From Actinotignum urinale DSM 15805 (lineage in GTDB: Bacteria; Actinomycetota; Actinomycetes; Actinomycetales; Actinomycetaceae): 64,000 nt of DNA. Location of the stretch: positions 69,785 through 133,784 of the forward strand of contig NZ_ATUY01000003.1 of assembly GCF_000420445.1 (NCBI RefSeq), written 5' to 3'. Below, in pieces: positions 17,734 to 26,230 of the stretch. Every line of letters starts with the position of its first letter. Position 1 is the first letter of the stretch. Made by a program: the position numbers and the translations under genes. The notes under the pieces are model-generated. The model saw only the letters and a list, made by a program, of their open reading frames with translations. It did not search any database and was not told the DNA's origin.

Positions 17734-18750
17734 ATGCGACTGCTGAAATGGGGGATGGCTGCACCTATTATCCTGCTTGCCATCTACACAATTCAGCCCG
17801 CCTGGTTTGGTCCCTTTGCTTCCTGGGCAACATTCTTGCCCGGTGCGCAAATTATTGCTCTGCGTGGATGGCTCGTCGTAGGGTTTGCCGTTCTTGCTGT
17901 CGCAACAGGTGTGTTGTCCGTCGTTTTCCGCTGTTTCGGTTCTGCGCATGCCACACGTGTTCTCGCCCTTGTTCTTACAGGAACTGCCCTCTGCCACGCG
18001 GGCACAATCTATTTTCGCGGATTGGGCGACGATGACCTCACGGTTGCCCCGCAAAAAAACGACATAACCGTCATGCAATACAACACCGAAGGCGGACAAG
18101 TTGATTTTGACGCCGTGGCAGATAATATTGTGAAAAACCATGTTCAAGCGGTGTCCCTCGTCGAAACATCAACCCAAGCTGGAAAAGATATGGTGAAGAA
18201 ACTACGCGCTCGAGGGCAGGAGTTTCAGTTTTTCCATCAGGGTGTGTCCCGGTGGGATTCGGATTGGCGTTCCTCCGTGTTGCTCGTGAACAAAAATCTT
18301 GGCACGTATGTTCCCCTCACCTTTGAGCACGACGGCAAGGGCACGCAACGCACTCTTGGGGCACGCCCCGAAGAACCCAATGGTAAACCGGCATTTATCT
18401 CCGTTCACCCCGTTGCGCCCGTACCCAAATATATGGAGGAATGGCGCGAGGAAGTAACCAATATCTACACCATGTGCGATACCCGAAAGGACGCCATTAT
18501 TCTTGGGGATTTCAACTCCACCCGCGACCATCAAAAAATTCTAGGCGTGGGCACATCCTGCATCGATTTATCGAAGGATGCCGGAATTGGCGGGTGGGGG
18601 ACCTGGCCGGCAAAAACGCCTTCACTATTGGCTTCCCCCATTGATCGTGTCCTTACGGGCGGACATTACCGTGGCGTGGGCGGATCGGTTCTTAATAATG
18701 GGGGATCGGATCACCGCGCCGTTATTGTGCGTATTGCGCCGGAGAAGTAA
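17734..18750 (+). CDS. Membrane-anchored endonuclease/exonuclease/phosphatase family protein
   Basis: The 338-residue protein has three N-terminal transmembrane helices (about 5-100) and an outward-facing EEP (exonuclease III/DNase I/sphingomyelinase) domain. Visible motifs are MQYNTEGG near 112, the catalytic glutamate in SLVETST near 143, ISVHPVAP near 227, GDFNST near 260, and the terminal SDHRAV near 328. These are the metal- and phosphate-binding residues of the fold. ATG 17734 follows AGGAAGG. The same layout is common in actinobacteria, but the substrate (DNA, phospholipid or inositol phosphate) cannot be read from sequence. A degenerate repeat array begins right at its stop codon. Confidence 0.85.
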   Translation: MRLLKWGMAAPIILLAIYTIQPAWFGPFASWATFLPGAQIIALRGWLVVGFAVLAVATGVLSVVFRCFGSAHATRVLALVLTGTALCHAGTIYFRGLGDDDLTVAPQKNDITVMQYNTEGGQVDFDAVADNIVKNHVQAVSLVETSTQAGKDMVKKLRARGQEFQFFHQGVSRWDSDWRSSVLLVNKNLGTYVPLTFEHDGKGTQRTLGARPEEPNGKPAFISVHPVAPVPKYMEEWREEVTNIYTMCDTRKDAIILGDFNSTRDHQKILGVGTSCIDLSKDAGIGGWGTWPAKTPSLLASPIDRVLTGGHYRGVGGSVLNNGGSDHRAVIVRIAPEK

Positions 18751-18942
18751 AGGGTGTGTTGTCCTGAACAGTAAGCGGGCGCGTTGTTCCGGGCAGTAAA
18801 AGGGTGTATTGCGCGGGGAGCCGTGTATTGTGTGCGTTATTCCGAGCTCTAAAAGGGTGCGTTATTCCGAGCGCTAAAAGGATGTGTTGTTCCAAACAGT
18901 AAAGGGCGTATTGCTCTGGGAACCGTGTATTCTTTTCCGTTC
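18749..18942. repeat. Degenerate ~25-bp repeat array downstream of the EEP gene
   Basis: About six imperfect units share the pattern AAAAGGGTGyrTTrTTCC followed by a variable GAGC or AACA tail. Units start near 18749, 18773, 18798, 18851, 18876 and 18901. The array begins at the stop codon of the preceding gene and ends about 55 bp before the next gene. Confidence 0.75.
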
Positions 18943-18984
18943 TCGCAAAAAAACCACGTATTTAATTTCCTTGCCACTACGGCT

Positions 18985-18997
18985 TAGACTAGTTGCG
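18985..18997 (+). promoter_or_regulatory. -10 hexamer placing a leaderless start
   Basis: TAGACT at 18985-18990, six bases, then GTG at 18997. No Shine-Dalgarno is present. A convincing -35 is not visible. Confidence 0.5.
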
Positions 18998-20136
18998 TGA
19001 CATTGGAATTTTTAGCGGATTTGTACCCCATTATTTTCGATACCCTCGATATTGCGGGAGTCTTTATTGCGGCCGTTTTGGGCGGCATGGTTGCGCGCGA
19101 AATGCGGTTCGACCTTGTCGGTTTCGTCGTTGTCAGCATTATTAGCGCCCTGGGTGGCGGAATGTTGCGCGACGTCCTCATCGGTAACGCACCCGCTCTT
19201 CAAGCTCCGCCTGTTGCCCTCACTAATCCCTACTATTTGAGTTGCGCAATTCTTGGAGCGCTCGTCGCATATCTTTTGCGCATTCGCGGGCGCTGGATTA
19301 ACCGTGTCATGATTACTGCGGATGCTCTTGTTATTGGTTGCTGGACAGCTACCGGGGTAATGAAAACTCTGAACGCGGGCTACTCCTATATTCCTGCCAT
19401 TATGATGGGTGTGATTACCGCGGTTGGTGGCGGGCTTATCCGCGACACCGTTGTTGGGCGTACTCCGGTTATTTTCGGTGGAAATACCCTGTATGCGACG
19501 GCTTCGCTGATCGGCACAATACCTGCGATTGGTTTGTGGCTTCTCCACATGCCATCGACGGCGATGGTTGTGACGACGTTAACCTGCGGACTTATTGCCA
19601 CGCTCGCTAAGAAGTACGAGTGGGCGTTGCCCCAAAATAGAGATTATTCGGTTAACGATACTTTGGTCCAGGTCACGGATTCTGTGACGCGACGCCTGGC
19701 ATCTTTGCGAGATAAAGAGAACCGGTTGGAGCGGCAAAAGCAGCGTGAGGAAAAAGCTACACGTGACCGTCACAAATCGGCAATGTCTTTGCGTGCCCGC
19801 GCCCAACATACGCGCCGCGGGGAAGGAAAAACGGAAACATCGGCAAAAGTTGCGACGAAAAAGGCGCCCTCTGCCCATAATCCGAATCCGCAATCCGCGT
19901 CTGCCACACAAAAGTCGGGCGTGCAGAAACAAAGCATGAAAAACGAGGTGCCGGAGTGGAGGCCACCGGAAACGATTATGCCTCCTAAACCTCGCGGACG
20001 TGTGAAAAAACATCGCGATATTGCAAAGCATCAACGCGAAGGCGCGAATCAGCATCGCGTGAAACCGGGAGGTTTGGGCTGGTTGCTAGGGGCCGTGCGC
20101 AAGTATCGCAAGGGCGATTCCCGCAACGAATCATAA
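18997..20136 (+). CDS. TRIC-family cation channel (UPF0126) with basic C-terminal tail
   Basis: Residues 1-205 form a seven-helix UPF0126/TRIC protein. The two-fold repeat characteristic of the family is seen in SALGGGMLRDVLIG near 52 and TAVGGGLIRDTVVG near 140. TRIC proteins are trimeric K+ channels of membranes. Unusually, a tail of about 170 residues follows, rich in Lys, Arg, Gln and Ala (about 225-379), which is not part of the family and may bind nucleic acid or acidic lipid. The GTG start has no Shine-Dalgarno but lies six bases after TAGACT. The tail's 3' end blends into a downstream repeat array (20101-20300), suggesting that repeat slippage extended the reading frame. Confidence 0.85.
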   Translation: MTLEFLADLYPIIFDTLDIAGVFIAAVLGGMVAREMRFDLVGFVVVSIISALGGGMLRDVLIGNAPALQAPPVALTNPYYLSCAILGALVAYLLRIRGRWINRVMITADALVIGCWTATGVMKTLNAGYSYIPAIMMGVITAVGGGLIRDTVVGRTPVIFGGNTLYATASLIGTIPAIGLWLLHMPSTAMVVTTLTCGLIATLAKKYEWALPQNRDYSVNDTLVQVTDSVTRRLASLRDKENRLERQKQREEKATRDRHKSAMSLRARAQHTRRGEGKTETSAKVATKKAPSAHNPNPQSASATQKSGVQKQSMKNEVPEWRPPETIMPPKPRGRVKKHRDIAKHQREGANQHRVKPGGLGWLLGAVRKYRKGDSRNES

Positions 20137-20300
20137 AGGTAAGCCCGCCAAAATCGCACCAAGCCCGCAACGAATCGTCAAGGCAAGCCCTGCAAAAAGC
20201 GCAAGGGCGATCCCAACCAAGTACTGTAAGGGCAAGTCCCGCACATATCGCAAGGGTAAGCCCGCAACGAATCGTGGGGCTAAGCCCTGCCAATTACCGC
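20101..20300. repeat. Degenerate repeat array spanning the 3' end of the TRIC gene
   Basis: Variants of a roughly 24-27-bp unit containing AAGyCCnGCAA and CGCAAGGG recur through the last codons and the 3' flank. An 18-bp core, AAGCCCGCAACGAATCGT, is identical at 20161-20178 and 20258-20275. Coding and non-coding copies are related. Confidence 0.7.
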
Positions 20301-20377
20301 AAACCGCACCAGTGCGGGCCTACAACAGATGCAAGGTAGTTTTCCAGACACCTTTTTCGTCGTCGTACGTATTAACG

Positions 20378-21250
20378 TTAGTACACCGCAACGGGACCCT
20401 TGGGGCCTTCGATAACGTAAATTTCGGCGTCGAAAATTGTGGAAAGGCGCTTCGAATCCATAATTTCTTTCGGCGTTCCCTGATCCACAACGCGCCCCTC
20501 TTTCATCGCAATAATTCGATCCGAATAGGTGGAGGCAAAATTAATATCGTGGACCACAAGAACAACCGTTCGCCCCAGCCGGTCAGCGACATCACGCAAA
20601 TGCGCCATCATGTGAACCGCGCGCGAAATATCGAGGTTGTTGAGAGGCTCATCAAGGAGAACAAGGTCGGTTTCCTGGGCGAGAACCATGGCAACGTAGG
20701 CACGCTGGCGTTGCCCGCCGGACAGTTCGTCAAGGTAGCGGTGCTCTAGTTTGGCTAGATCAAGGAAATCAATGTACGTCGAAATGATTTTTTCGTCGTT
20801 TTTATTGAGACGCCCTTTAGAGTAGGGGAAACGTCCGAAACTCACGAGCTGGCGCACCGTGAGGCGGGTGACGAAATGATTTTCCTGCCGCAAAATTGCC
20901 ACGATTTTCGCCAAATCTGAGGATTTCGAGCGCGTCACGTCCATGCCCGCCACGCGGATAGCGCCTTCGTCGATGCGCATGAGGCGCCCAATCATGGTCA
21001 GCAGCGTGGATTTTCCTGCGCCGTTCGGGCCGATGAGCGAGGTAATACCGCCACGTGGAATGTTGAGGTTAACGGGACCAATCTTTACCTCGTCCGTGTA
21101 GGAGCGGACGGTGTTCTCCGCTTCAATCATAGGGGCTGAGACGTCTGCTGCGCCTTTGCGTTTCCTACGTAAACCCTTTGTTTTCGGAGGATTTTCGCGT
21201 TTCGCGGTGACGGTATCTTTGTTTGGAGTGGTATTGCTTTGTGTGCTCAC
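20378..21250 (-). CDS. Iron-siderophore ABC transporter ATPase (FecE/FepC type)
   Basis: A 290-residue ATPase with Walker A GPNGAGKST near 74, signature LSGGQRQRAYVA, Walker B LVLLDEPLNNLD and switch VVHDIN. The Q-loop LRQENHF and the final FDAEIYVIE are typical of iron(III)-siderophore importers. About 40 basic residues precede the conserved MIEAENTV, an unusual N-terminal extension. GTG at 21250 overlaps the upstream permease stop by 4 bp. It is the last gene of a four-gene transporter operon. Confidence 0.9.
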   Translation of the reverse strand: MSTQSNTTPNKDTVTAKRENPPKTKGLRRKRKGAADVSAPMIEAENTVRSYTDEVKIGPVNLNIPRGGITSLIGPNGAGKSTLLTMIGRLMRIDEGAIRVAGMDVTRSKSSDLAKIVAILRQENHFVTRLTVRQLVSFGRFPYSKGRLNKNDEKIISTYIDFLDLAKLEHRYLDELSGGQRQRAYVAMVLAQETDLVLLDEPLNNLDISRAVHMMAHLRDVADRLGRTVVLVVHDINFASTYSDRIIAMKEGRVVDQGTPKEIMDSKRLSTIFDAEIYVIEGPKGPVAVY

Positions 21251-22449
21251 AAACGTCCCTTTCGTAGAATGACGACGAGGAAGGCCAGGCCCCCAACAAG
21301 TTCAATAATGATGGATACAACGCCTTCTGCGTAGAAAATATTTTTCATCACAAAATAGCTACCCATGAGGATGGCGTACCCGATAGTAACCGCCATGGGG
21401 AAAAGGTAACGGTGGTCATGAGTTGAGGCAGCCTGGTAGGTGAGGGTTGCAACGAGGAACCCGAAGAAGGTCATGGGGCCTACAAGCGCCGTGGATACCG
21501 CCATGAGGAAGCCGATGAGGGTGAGGCACCACATGAGAAGTGGCGTGTGGCGTATGCCGATATTTACCGCAACGTCACGTCCCAGGGTGATTGCGTTAAG
21601 TTTTCGCGACGACGCAATCAGTAGCACTCCGGCGATTCCCGCCACGATGAGGGCAAACGTGAACATTTCGGCCTTTGCGTTTGAAATAGAACCGAACATG
21701 CGCGCTGTGAGCACATCGAATTCCGACGGGGAGAGCATGCGTCGCATAAATGACGCTAAGGAATTTAACCCCGCGCCCAAAATAAGGCCAACGAGGAGCA
21801 TAACACGCAGGCTTCCGAGTTTCCCGCGAAGTAGCCACCCATACAGAAGAATAACCATGCCGACCATAAGGAGAACCTGTGTAATGAACGCAAAATTCCC
21901 CGTGAAGGCAATAAACCCTGCAATACCGAAGAAATACATGGTTGACGTGTGAATCAACGAATAGAGTGCTTCGAAACCCATAATGGAGGGCGTTAATATT
22001 CGATTATTCGTAACTGTTTGGAACGCTAGTGTTGCTAATGATTGACAGAACGCCACAATAATAATGGTGATAACGGCTTCACGCCGAAGCTGCACAATAA
22101 TCCAGAACTCTTCTGTCCCAAACTCTGCAGGGTTATCCCACAGCATGTAAAGAATGGTGGCTGCAATGCTGAAGATAATGCCCGAGGCGAGGAGAACCCA
22201 GTAGCGCAGTGCATCTCGCGTTTTCGCAAAGGAGTGTGTTGCGCGTTTGGGGGTGGAACTTTTCGCAGTCGATACGGATGTTGCCACGGTGTCGTCGCGG
22301 TTTTCTGGAGAATTATCCATGTTCGTGCTATCCGTTGTGTTTGTGGAGGGTTTCGTTCCCGTGCCGCCGGTTTTTATTGTGGAGGCTTTCGTTCCCGTGC
22401 CGGTTTCAGTTGTTGCTACGGCATATTTAGGCATCGTATTTTTTGTCAT
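21247..22449 (-). CDS. Iron-siderophore ABC permease (FecCD type)
   Basis: A 400-residue permease whose helices start near residue 85. The first 80 residues are a hydrophilic Thr/Lys-rich extension with a repeated GTGTKxST motif. FecCD-type features include TPSIMGFEALYSLIH (first coupling segment), LGRDVAVNIGIRHTPLL near 290 and GPMTFFGFLVATL. It overlaps the neighbouring permease by one base (TAATG) and the ATPase by four, so the three are translationally coupled and should form the two-permease channel. Confidence 0.88.
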   Translation of the reverse strand: MTKNTMPKYAVATTETGTGTKASTIKTGGTGTKPSTNTTDSTNMDNSPENRDDTVATSVSTAKSSTPKRATHSFAKTRDALRYWVLLASGIIFSIAATILYMLWDNPAEFGTEEFWIIVQLRREAVITIIIVAFCQSLATLAFQTVTNNRILTPSIMGFEALYSLIHTSTMYFFGIAGFIAFTGNFAFITQVLLMVGMVILLYGWLLRGKLGSLRVMLLVGLILGAGLNSLASFMRRMLSPSEFDVLTARMFGSISNAKAEMFTFALIVAGIAGVLLIASSRKLNAITLGRDVAVNIGIRHTPLLMWCLTLIGFLMAVSTALVGPMTFFGFLVATLTYQAASTHDHRYLFPMAVTIGYAILMGSYFVMKNIFYAEGVVSIIIELVGGLAFLVVILRKGRL

Positions 22450-23567
22450 TATCCGAGCCTCCTACGTTGCTTCAAAATAAGCGCGATGAAAACGAAAGCA
22501 CCTAAGGTTCCCAAAATTAACGAGACCGGGATTTCAAAGGGAGAAATTAAGGTACGCGACACTAAGTCGCACGCCATAATGATTCCCGCGCCGAACAAAC
22601 ATACCCACGGGAGGTTGGAACGTAAATCGTCGCCACGAATAAGGGAAACAATATTGGGGACGACGAGACCAAGGAACGGAATATGCCCGATAACGACGGT
22701 GATAACCCCGCATGTGAGGGCAATAACGGCTGTTCCAAGGATGACGATTCTGTTGTAGTTAATGCCAAGGCTTGTGGCAATCTCTTGTCCTAGGCCCGCG
22801 ACGGTGAGGCGGTCGGCGAGGAAAAACACAGCGATGGCGCTAAACAAAACAACCCACAGTGGTTCATAGCGTCCGGCTTCCACCATGGAGAAACTTCCTT
22901 GGAACCACGTGCCCAGGCTTTGCAACATTTGTGTTTTGAGGGCGAAAAATGTGGTGATGGAGGAGACGACCGCGCCGAGCATCATACCCACGATGGGGAC
23001 GATCACGCTGGAACGTAAGGTGACGCGTCGGAGGAAGGCGAAGAACACCATGGTGCCACCGAAGGCGAAAATAATGGACAGAATCATGCGTGGCATAATC
23101 CCCACGTCGGGGATGAAAACATAGGCGCAAAGCAATCCGAGGGATGCCCATTCTGTTGTTCCGGTTGTTGTGGGTTCAACGAATTTGTTTTGGGTAATGA
23201 GTTGCATGACGAGCCCGCACATTGCCATGGAGGCGCCGGCTAGGAGGAGCGAGATTGTGCGGGGGAAGCGGGTAATCCAGTACATTGCTTGCCCGTCTTT
23301 GTGTTCGCTGATTTTGTAGACGCCGGTTGTCATCGACAGGTAGATGAGGATACCGAGAATCGCAAGGCCGAAAATGAATGCGATGGTGCTTCCAGCGCGG
23401 GTTCGACGGCGCGGTTTTTTCGTGTTTTCAGGGGAGGTTGCCCCGGGGTGTGCCCGGTGTTCTGCCTGATCTTCGGCGTGGAGGGAGGTGGGTAAGGATG
23501 CGCCATATTCCTCCACGTTGGAGCTGGTGTGGCGTGTAGCGGGTTCTGAAGAGGGTGTAGTTGTCAC
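22449..23567 (-). CDS. Iron-siderophore ABC permease (FecCD type)
   Basis: The second channel subunit. The core follows a 65-residue hydrophilic N-terminal stretch. FecCD motifs are RFPRTISLLLAGASMAMCGLVMQ near 105, LGQEIATSLGINYNRIVILGTAVIAL near 265 and IPFLGLVVPNIV. GTG at 23567 is preferred: GAGGTA precedes it by six bases, whereas ATG 23579 would lie on the tail of a terminator-like hairpin with no ribosome site. Length is then 372 residues. It is the first membrane subunit after the binding-protein gene. Confidence 0.88.
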   Translation of the reverse strand: MTTTPSSEPATRHTSSNVEEYGASLPTSLHAEDQAEHRAHPGATSPENTKKPRRRTRAGSTIAFIFGLAILGILIYLSMTTGVYKISEHKDGQAMYWITRFPRTISLLLAGASMAMCGLVMQLITQNKFVEPTTTGTTEWASLGLLCAYVFIPDVGIMPRMILSIIFAFGGTMVFFAFLRRVTLRSSVIVPIVGMMLGAVVSSITTFFALKTQMLQSLGTWFQGSFSMVEAGRYEPLWVVLFSAIAVFFLADRLTVAGLGQEIATSLGINYNRIVILGTAVIALTCGVITVVIGHIPFLGLVVPNIVSLIRGDDLRSNLPWVCLFGAGIIMACDLVSRTLISPFEIPVSLILGTLGAFVFIALILKQRRRLG

Positions 23568-23582
23568 GAGATACCTCATAAA

Positions 23583-23664
23583 AGGCGAGCCGACTAGCGG
23601 GGACCGCTGGCCGGCTCGCCTAGGAGATGATAGTTCATGTTTTAAACAACATTGTTAAAACATG
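23583..23664 (-). terminator. Hairpins between siderophore binding protein and permeases
   Basis: Two structures. First, 10-bp arms AGGCGAGCCG (23583-23592) and 23612-23621 enclose an inner AGCGG/CCGCT stem; CCTTTTATG follows on the minus strand, so it can act as an intrinsic terminator. Second, arms CATGTTTTAA (23636-23645) and 23655-23664. They probably let most transcripts stop after the binding-protein gene. Confidence 0.75.
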
Positions 23665-23679
23665 TGTTAGCGTACCGAT

Positions 23680-24732
23680 TTACTTGGCTTGCTTTGCAAG
23701 ATCGTTGAAGAACTTGGTGAAGAGCTGGATGCTTTCGTTGACATAGGTGTCATCTGGCATCGCAATAATGTGGTTCTTCTTGACCGCATCAACATTTGCC
23801 ATAGCGGGGGAGGACTTCACAAGATCCACACCGTGGGCGGCGTTGTTCTTGCTTCCAACAGCTGCGTCACGATCCATGACGAAAATCCACTGGGGGTTAG
23901 ACTGTGCAAGAGTTTCGACGGAAACTTCGTCGCCCTTGTGGTTGTTGGTGCCTTCCTTAACGGCGATTGCTGGGGTCCAGCCGAGGATGTCGTAGAGAGG
24001 ACCAAGTGTGCGCCCAACGTGCGGTGCGAGGTATCCGAGCTTACCGCCATTGGTGTTCACGGCGAGAACCTTATCGCCTGCGGGGATGGCCTTCTTTGCT
24101 GCTTCGATGGACTTGTCGAAATCAGCGTTAATCTTTTCAGCTTCCTTTTCCTTGCCGAAAATCTTGCCGAGATCCGTGGTGTTCTTCTTCAAGCTATCAG
24201 CGAGAATCTTGCCGGCTTCCGATGCCTTGGTATCTTTAACTTCCTTGGGAAGCTTGATGTCGTTGTAAAGAACGGGCGCATCTTTGGCAACATCCTTAAT
24301 CTTGTCATAGTGCTGACCGAAGCGCTGGCCAACGATAATCAAATCAGGCTTCGCTGCTGCAATGATTTCAAAGTTGGTTTCAGTGTGGCTTCCAACGTCC
24401 TTAATGGAGTCATCGTTCTTGAACTTGGCATTCTTGGAGAGCACAGGTTTGGGAACAGCAACGGGTTTGATGCCCCAATTTTCAAGGGTGGCAACCGAGC
24501 GGTTATCCAGGAGGACAACCTTCTTCGGCATTTTCTCAAGTGTGATTTCTGCGGGATTGCCCTTAGGATCCTTAAATGAAATCTTTACGGGCGCCTTATA
24601 TTCGGCTGGTGCGCTTGTGGTGGATTTATCCTTCGTATCGCCCTTCTTATCGGAGGCTGTGCCTGAGCAGGCTCCTAGTGTGAGTGCGCCTGTAGCTACG
24701 AGGGCAAGCAGGCCGCGTAGTGTCTTTTTCAT
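23680..24732 (-). CDS. Iron-siderophore ABC substrate-binding lipoprotein
   Basis: A 350-residue binding protein of the siderophore/heme fold (TroA-like). The signal peptide ends in lipobox TLGAC (Cys 22). Family segments are KKVVLLDNRSVATLENWGIKPVAVPKP near 68 and AAKPDLIIVGQRF near 127, the long connecting helix between lobes, and NPQWIFVMDRDAAVG near 270. AAAGGAAA precedes the ATG. It lies directly under an IdeR-like box and heads the transporter operon. The spacing of motifs is close to catechol- or petrobactin-type binding proteins (FatB/CeuA group), but the actual siderophore is unknown. No siderophore synthesis gene is in the window. Confidence 0.88.
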   Translation of the reverse strand: MKKTLRGLLALVATGALTLGACSGTASDKKGDTKDKSTTSAPAEYKAPVKISFKDPKGNPAEITLEKMPKKVVLLDNRSVATLENWGIKPVAVPKPVLSKNAKFKNDDSIKDVGSHTETNFEIIAAAKPDLIIVGQRFGQHYDKIKDVAKDAPVLYNDIKLPKEVKDTKASEAGKILADSLKKNTTDLGKIFGKEKEAEKINADFDKSIEAAKKAIPAGDKVLAVNTNGGKLGYLAPHVGRTLGPLYDILGWTPAIAVKEGTNNHKGDEVSVETLAQSNPQWIFVMDRDAAVGSKNNAAHGVDLVKSSPAMANVDAVKKNHIIAMPDDTYVNESIQLFTKFFNDLAKQAK

Positions 24733-24765
24733 AATTTCCTTTGGTAGAGAAACAACCTACGAAGA

Positions 24766-24784
24766 TAAGGGTATCCTAACCTTA
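24766..24784 (-). promoter_or_regulatory. DtxR/IdeR-type iron box
   Basis: On the minus strand TAAGGTTAGGATACCCTTA matches the 19-bp DtxR/IdeR consensus TTAGGTTAGGCTAACCTAA at 15 positions. It lies 34 bases upstream of the siderophore binding-protein start codon and contains a possible -10 (TAGGAT). Iron-loaded DtxR/IdeR would repress the operon here. Confidence 0.8.
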
Positions 24785-24876
24785 ACAGAAAAAAGTGTGT
24801 GTTACGCCACAATTTGCGTATTCCTATGAAATTATTTTCTTTTTGATGTAGCAAATGGGAATTGTTCTTACAAAAA

Positions 24877-24914
24877 AGTATCGTTGCGCTACATGGCGTA
24901 AGCGCAACGATACT
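24877..24914 (-). terminator. Intrinsic terminator of the GYPQQ membrane protein gene
   Basis: Perfect 14-bp arms (24877-24890 and 24901-24914), a 10-base loop, and TTTTTTG directly after the stem on the minus strand: a textbook Rho-independent terminator, 62 bp past the stop codon at 24977. Confidence 0.85.
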
Positions 24915-24976
24915 GTATGAAACAAATTGTTAATGATTGCAATCCTGTGAATAGTGAAGTTTGAGGAAAATTGTCA

Positions 24977-25795
24977 CTATTCGACGGATGGCGCTACTGG
25001 CCGAGGAGGTTGCTGGGGGTAACCCTGCTGCGGGTGGCCCTGCTGGGGGTGACCCTGCTGGGGCGCCTGCTGGTATCCGCGAGGAGCCTGCTGCGGGTAA
25101 CCCTGCTGGGGCGCCTGCTGGTATCCGCGAGGAGCCTGTTGGGGGTAGCCCTGCTGTGGGTAACCTTGAGCAGTGCCGGTGCCGAAAGGCGCATTGTACT
25201 GAGGGGCAGGAGCCTTAGGGGCGGGAGGTGTGCCACCAATCTGTACCGTCCAGCCATTAACCGGAGTTTCCTTACCGAGGATAAGGAGAGCAATTGAGCA
25301 ACCAATGATTCCTAGAGCGGCGAGAATAGCAATGATAACGCCGAAGCCCGCGCTAGCAGAGGGGCCGGAGCGAGCAGAAGGGCCGGATGGCACAACCGCC
25401 ACAATCAAAATATTGGTGACTAAAAGTGTTGTGGCCAAAGACGTGCCGGTAATAGAAGCCATAAGGCGAACCCAGGGCATCGTGAGGAAAATTGACACAA
25501 TAGCCGTTGCAACTATTGCAATATTGAAAAGGAAAATAAACGCTACTGCTCCGGAGGATAATTGTGAGACACTATAGGTGCCAGTTACCCATCCCACGCT
25601 TCCCAAACCGGAGCTTGCAATCGGGAAGAAGATGGAAAGGAATGACAATCCGCCACAGGATGCAAGAGCGATGCTGAGGATGAAACGTAATTGATTTCCA
25701 GCATAGGGCCCGTTTTCTGTGGGTTTAATATAGGTGTGCACGGTTGATGCAGGAGCGTTGCCTGGCATACCATGCTGATAATTAGGTTGAGACAT
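24977..25795 (-). CDS. Four-helix membrane protein with GYPQQ-repeat tail
   Basis: Not assigned to a named family. The 272-residue protein has a short hydrophilic N terminus, about four transmembrane helices (near 34-55, 72-95, 103-128 and 148-170), and a C-terminal tail of about 90 residues rich in Gln, Pro, Gly and Tyr. The tail is built of YPQQ- and RGYQQAPQQ-type units. AGAAAGG precedes the ATG. Such tails occur on many actinobacterial small membrane proteins and may promote self-association. The tail DNA is a minisatellite (25006-25166), so its length may vary between strains. It is monocistronic, bounded by its own terminator. Confidence 0.7.
   Translation of the reverse strand: MSQPNYQHGMPGNAPASTVHTYIKPTENGPYAGNQLRFILSIALASCGGLSFLSIFFPIASSGLGSVGWVTGTYSVSQLSSGAVAFIFLFNIAIVATAIVSIFLTMPWVRLMASITGTSLATTLLVTNILIVAVVPSGPSARSGPSASAGFGVIIAILAALGIIGCSIALLILGKETPVNGWTVQIGGTPPAPKAPAPQYNAPFGTGTAQGYPQQGYPQQAPRGYQQAPQQGYPQQAPRGYQQAPQQGHPQQGHPQQGYPQQPPRPVAPSVE
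25006..25166. repeat. Minisatellite encoding the Q/P/G/Y tail
   Basis: Basic 15-bp units (GGGGTAACCCTGCTG and variants) are organised in a 48-bp higher-order duplication; GGGGCGCCTGCTGG recurs at 25060 and 25108. All units are in frame (multiples of three). Confidence 0.85.
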
Positions 25796-25923
25796 GAGAA
25801 ACCTTTCTGTATGTGATCAGGTTGAAATTGCCTGTCTCTATTGTCGTGTTGATTCTATCAATAACTTAGAGTGTAAAGATTACGGAGTCTATTTTGGCCA
25901 TAAAGTTCCATCAGACGGAAAAC

Positions 25924-26004
25924 GCCAAGCATCTGAGATGATTTTCCCGAGCCAAGCATTTGAGATGACTTTCCTGCGCTAAACAGCTAAGACGATTTTC
26001 CCAC
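25924..26004. repeat. 27-bp tandem repeat, 3 units, intergenic
   Basis: Units at 25924-25950, 25951-25977 and 25978-26004 share GCCAAGCAtyTGAGATGA; the third is diverged. The array lies in the 435-bp gap 25796-26230, which also holds the promoter side of the GYPQQ gene and the hairpin at 26157-26188. No gene is seen in the gap. Confidence 0.8.
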
Positions 26005-26156
26005 GCCTTACCAACAAAACTAGACAGCGAATCCTCCAAAATTGTCCTATAGATTTCCAATTTTATCTGCTGGTTCGCAAAGCCGAGAGGCACATCGTCC
26101 CAAAACCACAAAATGAGAGTGTGTGCGCTTTGCGCGCCGCCACCCATAACAAAAGT

Positions 26157-26188
26157 ATCGGAGCCACTTTCAATAAAGTGACCCCGAT
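26157..26188 (-). terminator. Terminator hairpin of the BASS-family gene
   Basis: 14-bp arms with two mismatches (26157-26170 and 26175-26188), tetraloop CAAT, followed on the minus strand by ACTTTTGTTA. It lies 42 bp past the stop codon at 26231. Confidence 0.7.
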
Positions 26189-26230
26189 GTGTGGAAAGTT
26201 AAGGAAACGCGACAGAAATCGTCGTATAAC

